Source of the DNA: a virus
Direction: 5' to 3' (one strand)
Length of the DNA: 64,000 nucleotides
Virus record (IMG/VR): IMGVR_UViG_3300037010_003311
Coordinates: 62,001-126,000 of that record
The notes under the pieces were generated by a model that saw only the letters and a program-made list of their open reading frames with translations, did not search any database and was not told the origin of the DNA. Below, in pieces: positions 51,344 through 59,930 of this stretch (position 1 is its first letter; each line of letters begins with the position of its first letter). The translations under genes were made by a program, and so were the position numbers.

Positions 51344-53617
51344 TTAATTTTTACAATCCGTACAGCCCTTATCTCCATCTACAGAGACGCTGTAATAAAT
51401 ACCTTTTAGTTCGTTTTTTATAAAACCATCTAAAAAGGCATCAGACATAGTTTTTCCATTAGCAATTTCAGTATTAATTGGTATTTCCATTGAAATACCA
51501 GTATCTACCCATCTTTGTAATCTTTTAGTGACCTCAATAATAGTAACTGGATCGTAATTGAATTTCGATTTATAATACCAGTTTCTAATTTTTAGATATT
51601 TAGGTATTACTGGTACTGATAGGTTTGATAATGTTTGTATATTAAACTTACTGTGTGGTGGTAAAAAACTTGCTACAGCATTCTGTACTAATCCACTACT
51701 TGTGTTTGGTGCAATAGCGATAAGTAAAAAGTTTCTAATACCATATTGCTTAATTCTTTTAATTACATCAGACCAACAAAAATTATTCAATGACATTTTA
51801 TCTAATTCTTCGCCAGTTTTACCAAATAAAGTATCATAATTTGCTTTTTCATAATAAGGGTATGAACCTTTTTCGATAGCCAAATCAATACTAGCATTAT
51901 AACAGTGATATGAAATACGTTCTTGTAAAGCTTCTAATGCGAGTAAACCATCTTCCTTCTCATATGAATATTTATTATACGCCATCCAATCCGCAACACC
52001 AACAGTACCTATTCCAATATTTCTTAAAAGTTTTGAACTATTAAGAGCTTCTAAAACTGGCATAACTCCAGTATCAATACTGTTATCTAAAGCTCGGACT
52101 GCTCCATAACATGCTCGCTTTAAAAGATTTTCTGCCTCTGGCCCAACACAGTTCGCAACATTAATTGAAATAAGATTACATGAGTGGTATAAACCATCAG
52201 TTTCCGTAGTTATGATACCATCTTTAGTTCCCTTAGATTCCCAATTTTCTGGAACCGTGTTTAAAGAAAAAGATTCGATACATAAATTTGCACAATTTGA
52301 GACTGCGAAATCTTTTAAGTAGTTACTGATATTTAAACCATCTTTACTTGTAATATAAAAGTCCCCAGTTTCAAACCAAACACGGAAAGCTTCTTTCCAA
52401 AGTTCTTTAGCATTAATCTTTTTATAATGTTTTAATTTACCGGTTTCTATTAATTCTTTTACTTTAAGATGTGCATTATATAACTCCTCTCCAATTAATG
52501 GAATAATATTAATACCAGTAAGTTCTTCTAATTCATAGTGATTAAATAAATAAACATCCATATTATGTTTAGCCGCTTCGAAGAAATAACGATCCCCAAC
52601 TAGTTGTGGAAAAAGATCAAAACATTTGTCTCTGAGATCCATTTGACCGGTTTCTGTTTTCATCTCGATGAAGTCTTCTATATCAAGATGCCACCAATCT
52701 AATGCCGGAGTAACTGCCCCTGGTCTTATACCACGTTGGTTAACAGCTATAGCTATATCATTAATAATTTTAACCCAACGATTAATTTTATTTGATTTAA
52801 CAACATTTTGAGTATAGGTATTACCTGGACGCAAGTAACCAAAATAGAGACCAATACCTCCACCAGCTTTTGAAATGGATGCGACATCTGTCCAAGATTT
52901 AGCAATTTGAGCTAAGCTATCACCAATTGGTAAAATAAAACAACTTGCTGTATTACCATTTAATAGTCTGAGATTAGCTTTAAATGGAGTGCCAAGACTT
53001 ATCAACTCTTCATTAATAAGAATAAAGAATTCTGCGGCTTGGTCCATACGGTTAACTTCTGGTTCTACTGTAGCTAAAATCATCGAACTAGCCATATCAC
53101 TAAATTGTGGATACTCAAGATATCCTTTTTTATTCCTAATCAAATACTTATCTTTTAATGATGATACTTGAGCAAGAGTAAATTTAAAATCTTTTTTAGG
53201 ATCAATATTTTCCGATAACTTATTAATTTGGACTGCGGTATAAAAACTTATAAAATCTGACCTATATAATTTTTTAGAAACTGCAAAATTTAAAAATTCT
53301 GGAAACTGGGTCCCTTCAAATTTAGTATTTTTATAAATTTCATTATGTAATAGCTTAGTAGCCAATCTACCAGCAACAATTGACCAATCCGGTTCTTCTA
53401 TACTTATTAATGAATTGGCTACACCAATTAAGTTCTGTTGTATATCACTTGTCGTCATTAAATTGCGGTAAGTTAATGAAATTTTACTTTCTAATAATAA
53501 TGGATTAACTTCTAAACCTTCGCAAGCAAAATTACTCATATTTTTAATTTTAGTTATATCAAATAACTCTTTCGTACCATTTTTCTTAATGACGTATATT
53601 GGTTTATTTTCCTGCAT
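51344..53617 (-). CDS. nrdA: Class Ia ribonucleotide reductase large subunit NrdA
   Basis: An ATP-cone begins the chain (YVIKKNGTKELFDITKI). Active-site cysteines are visible: GNTASCFILP (C225 position), SNCANLCIES (C439 position) and ISINVANC nearby, while GCTDCKN is the C-terminal redox pair. PNTSSGLVQNAVASFLPP is the late loop. At 757 residues it matches bacterial/T4 NrdA. A 307-nt structured leader precedes it. AAAGG lies somewhat far (12 nt) from the ATG. Confidence 0.9.
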   Translation of the reverse strand: MQENKPIYVIKKNGTKELFDITKIKNMSNFACEGLEVNPLLLESKISLTYRNLMTTSDIQQNLIGVANSLISIEEPDWSIVAGRLATKLLHNEIYKNTKFEGTQFPEFLNFAVSKKLYRSDFISFYTAVQINKLSENIDPKKDFKFTLAQVSSLKDKYLIRNKKGYLEYPQFSDMASSMILATVEPEVNRMDQAAEFFILINEELISLGTPFKANLRLLNGNTASCFILPIGDSLAQIAKSWTDVASISKAGGGIGLYFGYLRPGNTYTQNVVKSNKINRWVKIINDIAIAVNQRGIRPGAVTPALDWWHLDIEDFIEMKTETGQMDLRDKCFDLFPQLVGDRYFFEAAKHNMDVYLFNHYELEELTGINIIPLIGEELYNAHLKVKELIETGKLKHYKKINAKELWKEAFRVWFETGDFYITSKDGLNISNYLKDFAVSNCANLCIESFSLNTVPENWESKGTKDGIITTETDGLYHSCNLISINVANCVGPEAENLLKRACYGAVRALDNSIDTGVMPVLEALNSSKLLRNIGIGTVGVADWMAYNKYSYEKEDGLLALEALQERISYHCYNASIDLAIEKGSYPYYEKANYDTLFGKTGEELDKMSLNNFCWSDVIKRIKQYGIRNFLLIAIAPNTSSGLVQNAVASFLPPHSKFNIQTLSNLSVPVIPKYLKIRNWYYKSKFNYDPVTIIEVTKRLQRWVDTGISMEIPINTEIANGKTMSDAFLDGFIKNELKGIYYSVSVDGDKGCTDCKN

Positions 53618-53924
53618 ATATCTTTTTTACCTTTCGATTTAAATACATAAATATGTATTCATAAAAAATAAGTTATCGTATTTTCTTTTATGAAGACATG
53701 AATTGCCACTTAGTTTGCATTAGCTACTAAGTGGCAAGATTATTTAGGTCTCTTCATCCTCATAAAAGAGGCGGATTCTTCAACCATAGCCTTAAGTAGC
53801 TATTTCATGAAGTATTGGAGCCGGGTATCCCGCGGTCTCTTGCCGTATCGAGTTTATGTAACACCTGCTTACAAATACTAATTAATTGGTGGAGTACAAT
53901 TATAAATGTACCCCTCATAATCTT
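53618..53924 (-). ncRNA. Structured, GC-richer noncoding leader of nrdA
   Basis: There is no credible ORF in 307 nt. The most stable element is a perfect 12-bp stem (TTGCCACTTAGT at 53703-53714 with ACTAAGTGGCAA at 53726-53737). Smaller hairpins include CCTC/GAGG, ATAGC/GCTAT, CGGG/CCCG and GTAA/TTAC. An 8-bp stem at 53891-53914, on the minus strand GGGGTACA with TGTACTCC, is followed by ACCA. Its base composition and density of stems stand out. It could be a cis-regulatory leader or a separate RNA; I could not match a known riboswitch. Confidence 0.45.
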
Positions 53925-54371
53925 TTAGTTAGATACTGGTGTAGTATCTACTGGTGCAGTTGTAGCATCTTCGGCAGCACTAGCTGCTTCATTAGCCGCA
54001 ACTACCTCTTCTGAGACTGGTACATCCGAATCATATAGTACATCTTCAGCAGGCTGTTGTGCACTCTCAAACTCATTTTCTTTAATAAGATTAAGCTCTA
54101 ATAGGAATTCTAAAATTTCTTTAGATATTGCAGCACGAATCAATTCATCATCAAAATCAGCAGGTGAAAGATATGTTGTTTGGATAGTTGGAACTACTTC
54201 TTCACCCTCAACCGGTTCTTTTGGCACTTGAGAGATGATTTCAATATATAGATTACTTTGTTCAAGAGATTGTACTAGTTTATAATGGTATTGTAAACCA
54301 TTAGCTAGAAGGTTAGTTGGGTGAATCAATTTTGGAAATGCTATAATATTTGTACTAACAACTGCGCTCAT
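53925..54371 (-). CDS. Hypothetical protein with acidic Ala/Pro tail, 148 aa
   Basis: Residues 1-100 are mixed alpha/beta (LQYHYKLVQSLEQSNLYIEI); the last 45 are acidic and Ala/Thr-rich (EEVVAANEAASAAEDATTA). It starts in a TAATG overlap with the histone-like gene, so the acidic tail could counter the basic partner. No family recognised. Confidence 0.5.
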   Translation of the reverse strand: MSAVVSTNIIAFPKLIHPTNLLANGLQYHYKLVQSLEQSNLYIEIISQVPKEPVEGEEVVPTIQTTYLSPADFDDELIRAAISKEILEFLLELNLIKENEFESAQQPAEDVLYDSDVPVSEEVVAANEAASAAEDATTAPVDTTPVSN

Positions 54372-54577
54372 TATGCTTCCTTTTTAGTGCGTTTTGGATA
54401 TTCTGTCTCGCGAGCTTTTAGCGCCGCTTTCCAAGGTGCTGCAAGTTTACGGAATTTTGAAAGAGCAACTCTTGCTCTTTTACCAGCCGCTTTATTATTG
54501 GAATTTATTAATTCCAGTTCTTTTGTAAACTCATTAAGAGTATTTTTTATTTCTTCTGTAATAGCGCTATATGCCAT
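54371..54577 (-). CDS. Histone Hc1-like basic protein, 68 aa
   Basis: NNKAAGKRARVALSKFRKL resembles the core of chlamydial histone Hc1 and related phage proteins (helix, then K-A-A-x-R-x-R). The protein is basic (WKAALKARETEYPKRTKKEA). It would bind DNA, perhaps condensing phage or host chromosomes. It is the first gene after a TATAGAAATA motif, with AAAAGGAAA before the ATG. Confidence 0.5.
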   Translation of the reverse strand: MAYSAITEEIKNTLNEFTKELELINSNNKAAGKRARVALSKFRKLAAPWKAALKARETEYPKRTKKEA

Positions 54578-54600
54578 CGGTATTTCCTTTTAATTTTTTT

Positions 54601-54636
54601 ACTATTTTTATATTTCTATAATACTAATTTAATAGT
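54601..54636 (-). promoter_or_regulatory. TATAGAAATA motif upstream of the histone-like gene
   Basis: ACTATT (54601-54606) and AATAGT (54631-54636) flank the core (54611-54620, minus-strand TATAGAAATA), 34 nt before the start codon. Confidence 0.5.
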
Positions 54637-54646
54637 TTTTAAACGA

Positions 54647-55480
54647 TTAACTCATAAAAAGTTCGTTATAGATACTCGTTAATTCCTTAGTTAGATCATC
54701 GCGAAATTGGATAGTATCATTGAATGGTAATTTATTTGCTATATTCCAACAAACTACATTATCTTCCTCTTCCCCCCATATTTTATGGTAAGTTTTATCT
54801 TTATATCCATTATCTTGGCGAAACTGATTTAAAATATTCTTTGCTCGATATAATTTAAGTAGATCGATTAATTTATAACCAAGAGAAAGCCATAGTTCCA
54901 TAAATTTTTGAAAAATGATTATACTATTAGAACCGATTAGAGTAAACTTGATAATATCTTCGCACCCAGCAAGAAATGCTTCTTGATCAAAAGGATGATT
55001 CGTATAATTTTGTTCTTGCGAATAGCATATCATAAAGGTTGCAGTCTTTATTGAACCATTGATCTCGTTATGGCTACCAGCTTTCGTTGATAGATCATTT
55101 TTATATTGTTCCATCATTGTAAGACTTAATAAGAAGTGGAATACATCTACTAATTCTACGGAAGCATTTAATAAATCGGGTTTACCATTTTTCTTCCACC
55201 ATTTCCAAGGGAATGATTCAATACCTTCGACCAGCTCGGCACGAATTGCTCTACCCCAGTTGTAATTACTTTTAATCCAATTAGCATCCACCGCTGCATT
55301 AAAACTAGATTGTAACTGGAAACACTCTTCCCAAAGTTTCATATTATTATGTAAAGCCGAATAATCATCATCCTTAATCTGTTCATATGACCCAATGGTA
55401 TTCCCGGAATTAATTTCCGCAATTTTATTAAGGCTATCAGCAATATTTGCTGTAACCTTATCTACTAAATTTTTATTCAT
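54647..55480 (-). CDS. dut: All-alpha dimeric dUTPase/dUDPase
   Basis: The residue pattern NWGRAIRAELVEGIESFPWKWW followed by a VELVDVFHFLLSL helix is the E-x-x-E and E-x-x-D magnesium-binding signature of dimeric dUTPases of the MazG-like fold. It is very similar in form to the Campylobacter/Helicobacter enzymes as I remember them. It hydrolyses dUTP to dUMP, which protects DNA from uracil and feeds ThyX. Its ATG overlaps the clamp-loader stop by 4 nt. At 277 residues it has an additional N-terminal segment. Confidence 0.8.
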   Translation of the reverse strand: MNKNLVDKVTANIADSLNKIAEINSGNTIGSYEQIKDDDYSALHNNMKLWEECFQLQSSFNAAVDANWIKSNYNWGRAIRAELVEGIESFPWKWWKKNGKPDLLNASVELVDVFHFLLSLTMMEQYKNDLSTKAGSHNEINGSIKTATFMICYSQEQNYTNHPFDQEAFLAGCEDIIKFTLIGSNSIIIFQKFMELWLSLGYKLIDLLKLYRAKNILNQFRQDNGYKDKTYHKIWGEEEDNVVCWNIANKLPFNDTIQFRDDLTKELTSIYNELFMS

Positions 55481-56475
55481 GATTTTACCTTAATCCAATA
55501 TTCAAAACATTCCCCAATACCGGCAATGAGATGTAAGTGTTTAAATTTTTTGTATTCCAAGTTTTGATAATAATTAATCAATATGTTTTTAATTGGTAAA
55601 TATAGATCATCGTTAATCAATTTTGTAAAGATATAGTCGTAATTGATAGTAGCATCATCCTGCATAATTTTTACAAGCCAATCATAGTATTGGGCTATAG
55701 CAGTTTTGGTTGGTTCTAATAAAAGTCTAGTACTTTCTAAATCTAAGTTAGTTGGGTAAGTTAAAAGATATTTAATTATACCAATCATAGAATCTTCCAC
55801 ACCAGAACTAGATAAGCCCACACCAACACTCTGCGGACGAAATGTATTAGACATACTTGCCAGTTGCAGATTATTAAGAATATCCCGAACACCTTTTGTT
55901 TTAAAAGCTAAAGCAAATTGTCGCAATTCCTCTAATTCATATTGAACGGCCTCTTGTTTTAAAATATATTCCAATCTTGGAATAAGACCTTCAATATTAA
56001 TTTCGGTAAAATTTAATTTGATATTAAATCTTTGTAGTAGAGCTGGATCAAGCTTTTGAATATTATTCGTCGTAGCTATGAATGCGACATTTGGTTGATA
56101 TTTTTCAAGAAATCCATCTTTAAGTACTGATAAGGCTTTCGCACTTAGATTATCGATCTCTTCACAAACGATAATTCTTTGCTTACTAGCTGTAGGAGCT
56201 CTTACAATCCAAGACGCTAGTTTATCAACATCATCAACTGAACGACCAAGAACAAAAACATCTTCGGCATGCTTAATAAAACTATTAATCAATACTTTAT
56301 TAATAGTAGTTTTTCCAACACCCCCTGGCCCATAAGATATAATATTACCTTGGATATAACCCTGCTCTACAAATTTCTTAATTGTGAATGCTTTTTCTTC
56401 ATCTGGAAATACAATCTCTTCTATAAATTTAGGCCTATACCGCTCGAACCAAGCTGCTTGCATAACATTGTGCAT
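55477..56475 (-). CDS. Sliding clamp loader ATPase (T4 gp44-like)
   Basis: WFERYRPKFIEEIV (9-22) is the clamp-loader N-terminal motif. GPGGVGKTT (49-57) is Walker A, IIVCEEID near 105 the Walker B region, and FIATTNN near 132 sensor 1. The family is AAA+, related to T4 gp44 and RFC. It would load a clamp for the family B polymerase. Walker B reads CEEID where DEID/DEAD is usual. A perfect TATAGAAATA palindrome precedes it. Confidence 0.8.
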   Translation of the reverse strand: MHNVMQAAWFERYRPKFIEEIVFPDEEKAFTIKKFVEQGYIQGNIISYGPGGVGKTTINKVLINSFIKHAEDVFVLGRSVDDVDKLASWIVRAPTASKQRIIVCEEIDNLSAKALSVLKDGFLEKYQPNVAFIATTNNIQKLDPALLQRFNIKLNFTEINIEGLIPRLEYILKQEAVQYELEELRQFALAFKTKGVRDILNNLQLASMSNTFRPQSVGVGLSSSGVEDSMIGIIKYLLTYPTNLDLESTRLLLEPTKTAIAQYYDWLVKIMQDDATINYDYIFTKLINDDLYLPIKNILINYYQNLEYKKFKHLHLIAGIGECFEYWIKVKS

Positions 56476-56501
56476 TCTTTATCCTTTTTAATATTTTTAC
56501 C

Positions 56502-56529
56502 TCTCTATAATATTTCTATATTATAGAGA
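56502..56529 (-). promoter_or_regulatory. Perfect 11-bp palindrome with TATAGAAATA core, upstream of clamp loader
   Basis: TCTCTATAATA (56502-56512) pairs perfectly with TATTATAGAGA (56519-56529) around TTTCTA. The minus-strand core TATAGAAATA is at 56511-56520, 36 nt before the start. Clearest member of the family. Confidence 0.55.
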
Positions 56530-56550
56530 ATCGTTTTTCTAGTGTAAATT

Positions 56551-57597
56551 TTATATTCCTGGAAGAGTTGGATATTTACTGAAGTCTACACTTTCATTGG
56601 TATGGTACTCATTTTTAAGTAGCTTTTGTAAAGTATCTAAATCAATAGTTGCTCCACAAGCGTTACGATGGCCACCTCCACCAAATTTTTTAGCATAAAC
56701 CGAAGCATCACATAATGTATCTAAACTACGGAATGAAAGTACTACCTTTAAATCATCTGTTATAAAATACATCAACGCTGGTTTATTTGTAAGTTTACAG
56801 AGTTCATTCCCTACTTCTGAAATATTTTCGGTTAGATTCAAGCATACAAATTCTTCTGAATCAATAGTTATAGTTCTATATTTTTTAACTTTAGATGCAA
56901 CTGCTTGGTCTTTTACTCTTAATAGAGTTGCACCAATTTTAATGGCCTCATCCAGATCAAAGTTATCTACTAGATCTAAGAATGATTCTAAATTATTTGG
57001 AACAACTGAATATCTTAAATATTCAGAAACTTCTTTTGAATGAGCCAATGACCAGTTCCAAAGATCCCTATCCTGGATATAATCAGAAATAATATCCATA
57101 TTGCGCAGTCGTTTAACTTCATGTAATTTATTGGAAGTTGCAAAATAATCATAAGTAATTTTGGCACCCGAACGGTTCATATCAAATACTAATTCTAAAT
57201 TTTCAATCCCTGAATTTTCTAACTCTTTTAAATTGGCTTCCGCTGTTTTATGATGATCAAGAATGGTTACTGAGTTAAACTTAGTTGTGAGATCTTTTAT
57301 AATTTCGGGGGAAGCACTAAAATCTAAAAAGAGTAAATCAAAACTTTTGCTCATGTCATTTGCTAATACTTCATAGATATCTTCACCATACTGTATAGGT
57401 AAACATTTATATGATATTTCCATATCAATGAAATAGCTTTCTGCTATAAATGCCGCAGCTAATCCATCCATACAATTTTTATGATATAAGACTGTAACTT
57501 GTGGTGGGCATGGTAATGACTGCTCCAAACTATGAACATACCTCACAATATCACTGATTCTATTTACTGATAATTGTCTACCTTCATATGTACTCAT
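56551..57597 (-). CDS. DHH/DHHA1 phosphoesterase (nanoRNase/oligonucleotidase type)
   Basis: LYHKNCMDGLAAAF (37-50), LFLDFSAS, ILDHHKTA (about 129-136), DRDLWNW and, in the DHHA1 part, GGGHRNACG are the motifs of small DHH phosphoesterases that degrade short oligonucleotides or pAp. It is distinct from the RecJ-like protein at 11389, which is larger. It overlaps the upstream gene in ATGA. It may recycle nucleotides from degraded host nucleic acid. Confidence 0.75.
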   Translation of the reverse strand: MSTYEGRQLSVNRISDIVRYVHSLEQSLPCPPQVTVLYHKNCMDGLAAAFIAESYFIDMEISYKCLPIQYGEDIYEVLANDMSKSFDLLFLDFSASPEIIKDLTTKFNSVTILDHHKTAEANLKELENSGIENLELVFDMNRSGAKITYDYFATSNKLHEVKRLRNMDIISDYIQDRDLWNWSLAHSKEVSEYLRYSVVPNNLESFLDLVDNFDLDEAIKIGATLLRVKDQAVASKVKKYRTITIDSEEFVCLNLTENISEVGNELCKLTNKPALMYFITDDLKVVLSFRSLDTLCDASVYAKKFGGGGHRNACGATIDLDTLQKLLKNEYHTNESVDFSKYPTLPGI

Positions 57598-58391
57598 TCA
57601 ACATCCTTTGATTTTTTAACACACTCAATTACTGCATCAACTTGACAAGTTATATATTCATGCGAGTCTTCGGTGTATGGTATGGTCATATTAATTAAAT
57701 AATCGAAACCAAAATATTCTAAAGCAAATTCTGATATATGATAACCATCTTCTTTCTCTTTATTAATAGCTGAGTTCAAAATTTTTACACAATAAACACT
57801 ATGAATACTTTCATCAACTAAACCACTGTACTCTTCCGGAAAGCGAAAATCGTTTACCAATATAAGTTTTTTAGTGCTTCTATTAACCGCGGTAATTACA
57901 AGTTGAGTCCATACTTCTTTAGTAAATACCAGTTTCCATATTTCACCAATTTGTCTAGTCAACTGTTTAATAGACATATGTAATTGTTCTGGAATCTCAT
58001 GCTCCAGTCTATAACCAGTTCCAAGGATATGGTTTAGAATAGCAAGTAGCCCCATTTTATTATATTCGAACCCTTTTTGACTAAGTCTTATAGCGGTATC
58101 GTTTATACAATCATTGATACGGTGCAGAATACCGGCACTATTAAAAGTATAAAGATCATTTAATTCTGTATCGGGGATATCCGTGATATCCATATTCATA
58201 AGTTGGGAAGCATAATTTTTTAGAAAAAATGCAAACTGTAGAGTTTCTAAATCATTTTTATCTTGTTCGAAGATTTTAGTTAAAAATAATCTTTCCTTTT
58301 TCTCACCACTTAATAAAATAATTTTTTTATATCGATCTTTAACTAGTGGTACTGGTGATACTGGTAGGGGGTCATTTAAATCATTATGCAT
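57594..58391 (-). CDS. dNMP kinase-like protein with degenerate P-loop
   Basis: The C-terminal two thirds follow phage deoxynucleoside monophosphate kinases (T4 gp1 type): EVWTQLVI, ILVNDFRFPEEYSGL (about 185-199), and DGYHISEFALEYF followed by FDYLINM. The P-loop position reads IILLSGEKKERLF (28-40), without GxxxxGK[S/T]. So either ATP binding is atypical or the protein is not an active kinase. It overlaps the DHH gene by ATGA; a TATAGAAATA motif lies 33 nt upstream. Confidence 0.55.
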   Translation of the reverse strand: MHNDLNDPLPVSPVPLVKDRYKKIILLSGEKKERLFLTKIFEQDKNDLETLQFAFFLKNYASQLMNMDITDIPDTELNDLYTFNSAGILHRINDCINDTAIRLSQKGFEYNKMGLLAILNHILGTGYRLEHEIPEQLHMSIKQLTRQIGEIWKLVFTKEVWTQLVITAVNRSTKKLILVNDFRFPEEYSGLVDESIHSVYCVKILNSAINKEKEDGYHISEFALEYFGFDYLINMTIPYTEDSHEYITCQVDAVIECVKKSKDVE

Positions 58392-58423
58392 CGTTTATCC
58401 TTTGTAAATTTAATTACCCTATA

Positions 58424-58433
58424 TATTTCTATA
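58424..58433 (-). promoter_or_regulatory. TATAGAAATA motif upstream of the dNMP kinase-like gene
   Basis: Minus-strand core TATAGAAATA in an AT stretch, 33 nt before the start codon. Flanking complementarity is weaker here (CCTA/TAGG). Confidence 0.45.
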
Positions 58434-58476
58434 TTATATTAAATAGTAGGTTAACTATAATCACCATTTTAGAATG

Positions 58477-58525
58477 AATTCCTTTTTCTGCGACAGGAAA
58501 CCGATGGGTGGGATTATCTCCCACC
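58477..58525 (-). repeat. 49-bp direct repeat, distal flank of homing endonuclease; contains terminator-like hairpin
   Basis: It is identical to 59931-59979 except for one base (58507 G versus 59961 A). It includes the stem GGTGGGA/TCCCACC (58507-58525) and the TTTCCTGTCGCAGAAAAAGG tail on the minus strand. It follows the homing endonuclease stop directly. Confidence 0.7.
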
Positions 58526-59928
58526 TATTCCAATTGAAATATATAATTCCCGGAATCCCAAATTATATTATATTGGCTCGGATTGCTATTATTTTGAAAT
58601 CCAGGTATTAATTTATAAGGATTTTTATTTTTCCAATAAAAAGAGTTGGGATAGCTTGTACCAATTTCTTGGAAACCAAGTCGTCGGTATAAGTTGCCAT
58701 TCGACCAGCGTCTATTTACATAGGTTTTAATGCTTCCCGTGTGATCAGCCCGAAATGCTTTAAGCAATCTGCTTGCTGCACCATGAACATTATAACCAAG
58801 CTTATTGCAAAAACGCATTAGCTCCCAATCTGCGCTTTTGTCAATTCCTTCTTTGCTGGAAGCAAAATTCATAATGCTAATGAGATCATCATTATAATAT
58901 AGACCATAAGCAATTGAACTTGAGCAGTAACCTTGTAAGTGATTAGCTTCTAGAAACGGTTTTATATCATATTTAGGTACCGGCTTAATAGTATGATCCT
59001 CGGCTTCTAGTTGTATGCTTCTACCAAGAGTGTTCTGGATTATCGATTTCCAAATATTTTGCTTGGTTTTATTTACCCATTCGTTTTCGAAGATATGAAA
59101 AAGTTGGATACCTTTAGTCTGGCATAATTTAGTTTTATGTAAATGTCTATTTTTGCAATAATTAAAATCATTCTGTTGTTTACAGGTATGTTTATTTTGT
59201 CCACAATAACTATGCCAATATATACCATTATATTCGATTGCTAAATTATAGTCAGGTATATAGATATCTAATTCTAATGGTTTTATAATAGATCTGGAAC
59301 CAAGTATTATCTTAGAATCAATTAAACTAGAAATATAATTATTTATCTCATCTTCTGCCAAACTTTGGTTATAATATTGTGAGACCCCAATATCTAATTT
59401 TTTTAATTGTTTATGTGCGGTACTCTGATTACATTTAAAATATTCGGTGCATTTAATTAAATGAAATCGGTCATTAATAATAAAATTCGATATCCAAAAA
59501 TTTTTATTGTTCCAATTTTTTTGAATGGTTATATCATTATTAAATTTTCTCAACTGTTTTTCATTTTTAATTTTTTTACTATTTGATGGATTAGAAGCTC
59601 CATATTTTATTAGACAAGTATCTTTAACTTTATCTTTAGTATTAGCTAGTTGTGAAATATATTCTACTCCATAATTTTTAGAACAGGTTTCTTTTCTTTT
59701 TTTAATCGATTCGATTTTTAAATCTTCTTTTATAATTTCTTTGCATTCAATAGAGCAATATTTTGTAAATCCATACCCAATCTTCCAAGATATAAAATGA
59801 TTACAGTTTGGGTTAGAGCATTTAGCTTGTTCAAAGCTTTTGCCACTTTTTAAAAATCTGGATATAAAAGTCCTATCCACTTTTTTATTAATATCTAGTT
59901 CTGGATAAAAATTTAAAAAATCTTGCAT
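58525..59928 (-). CDS. Free-standing Hef-like homing endonuclease, 467 aa
   Basis: The N-terminal four-Cys finger (CSNPNCNHF...CSIEC) and KYG repeats (SKNYGVEYISQ, IKYGASNPSN) match the relative at 23900. The nuclease core is LELDIYIPDYNLAIEYNGI near 217-235, then GIQLFHIFENEW. A C-terminal GNAT-like domain follows (FLEANHLQGYCSSSIAYGLY; ELMRFCNKLGYNVHGAASRL; YVNRRWSNGNLYRRLGF), a frequent companion in Hef-type phage endonucleases. The gene is bracketed by a 49-bp direct repeat, so its point of insertion is visible. Confidence 0.75.
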   Translation of the reverse strand: MQDFLNFYPELDINKKVDRTFISRFLKSGKSFEQAKCSNPNCNHFISWKIGYGFTKYCSIECKEIIKEDLKIESIKKRKETCSKNYGVEYISQLANTKDKVKDTCLIKYGASNPSNSKKIKNEKQLRKFNNDITIQKNWNNKNFWISNFIINDRFHLIKCTEYFKCNQSTAHKQLKKLDIGVSQYYNQSLAEDEINNYISSLIDSKIILGSRSIIKPLELDIYIPDYNLAIEYNGIYWHSYCGQNKHTCKQQNDFNYCKNRHLHKTKLCQTKGIQLFHIFENEWVNKTKQNIWKSIIQNTLGRSIQLEAEDHTIKPVPKYDIKPFLEANHLQGYCSSSIAYGLYYNDDLISIMNFASSKEGIDKSADWELMRFCNKLGYNVHGAASRLLKAFRADHTGSIKTYVNRRWSNGNLYRRLGFQEIGTSYPNSFYWKNKNPYKLIPGFQNNSNPSQYNIIWDSGNYIFQLE

Positions 59929-59930
59929 CT

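Noticed and set aside
53618-53924. A tRNA, T-box, cobalamin riboswitch or group I intron in the nrdA leader.
   Set aside because: Short resemblances (ACCGCG, GGTTGAAGAATCC) do not extend to a cloverleaf, a T-box core or conserved intron P/Q/R/S elements. Only an unnamed structured leader is supported.
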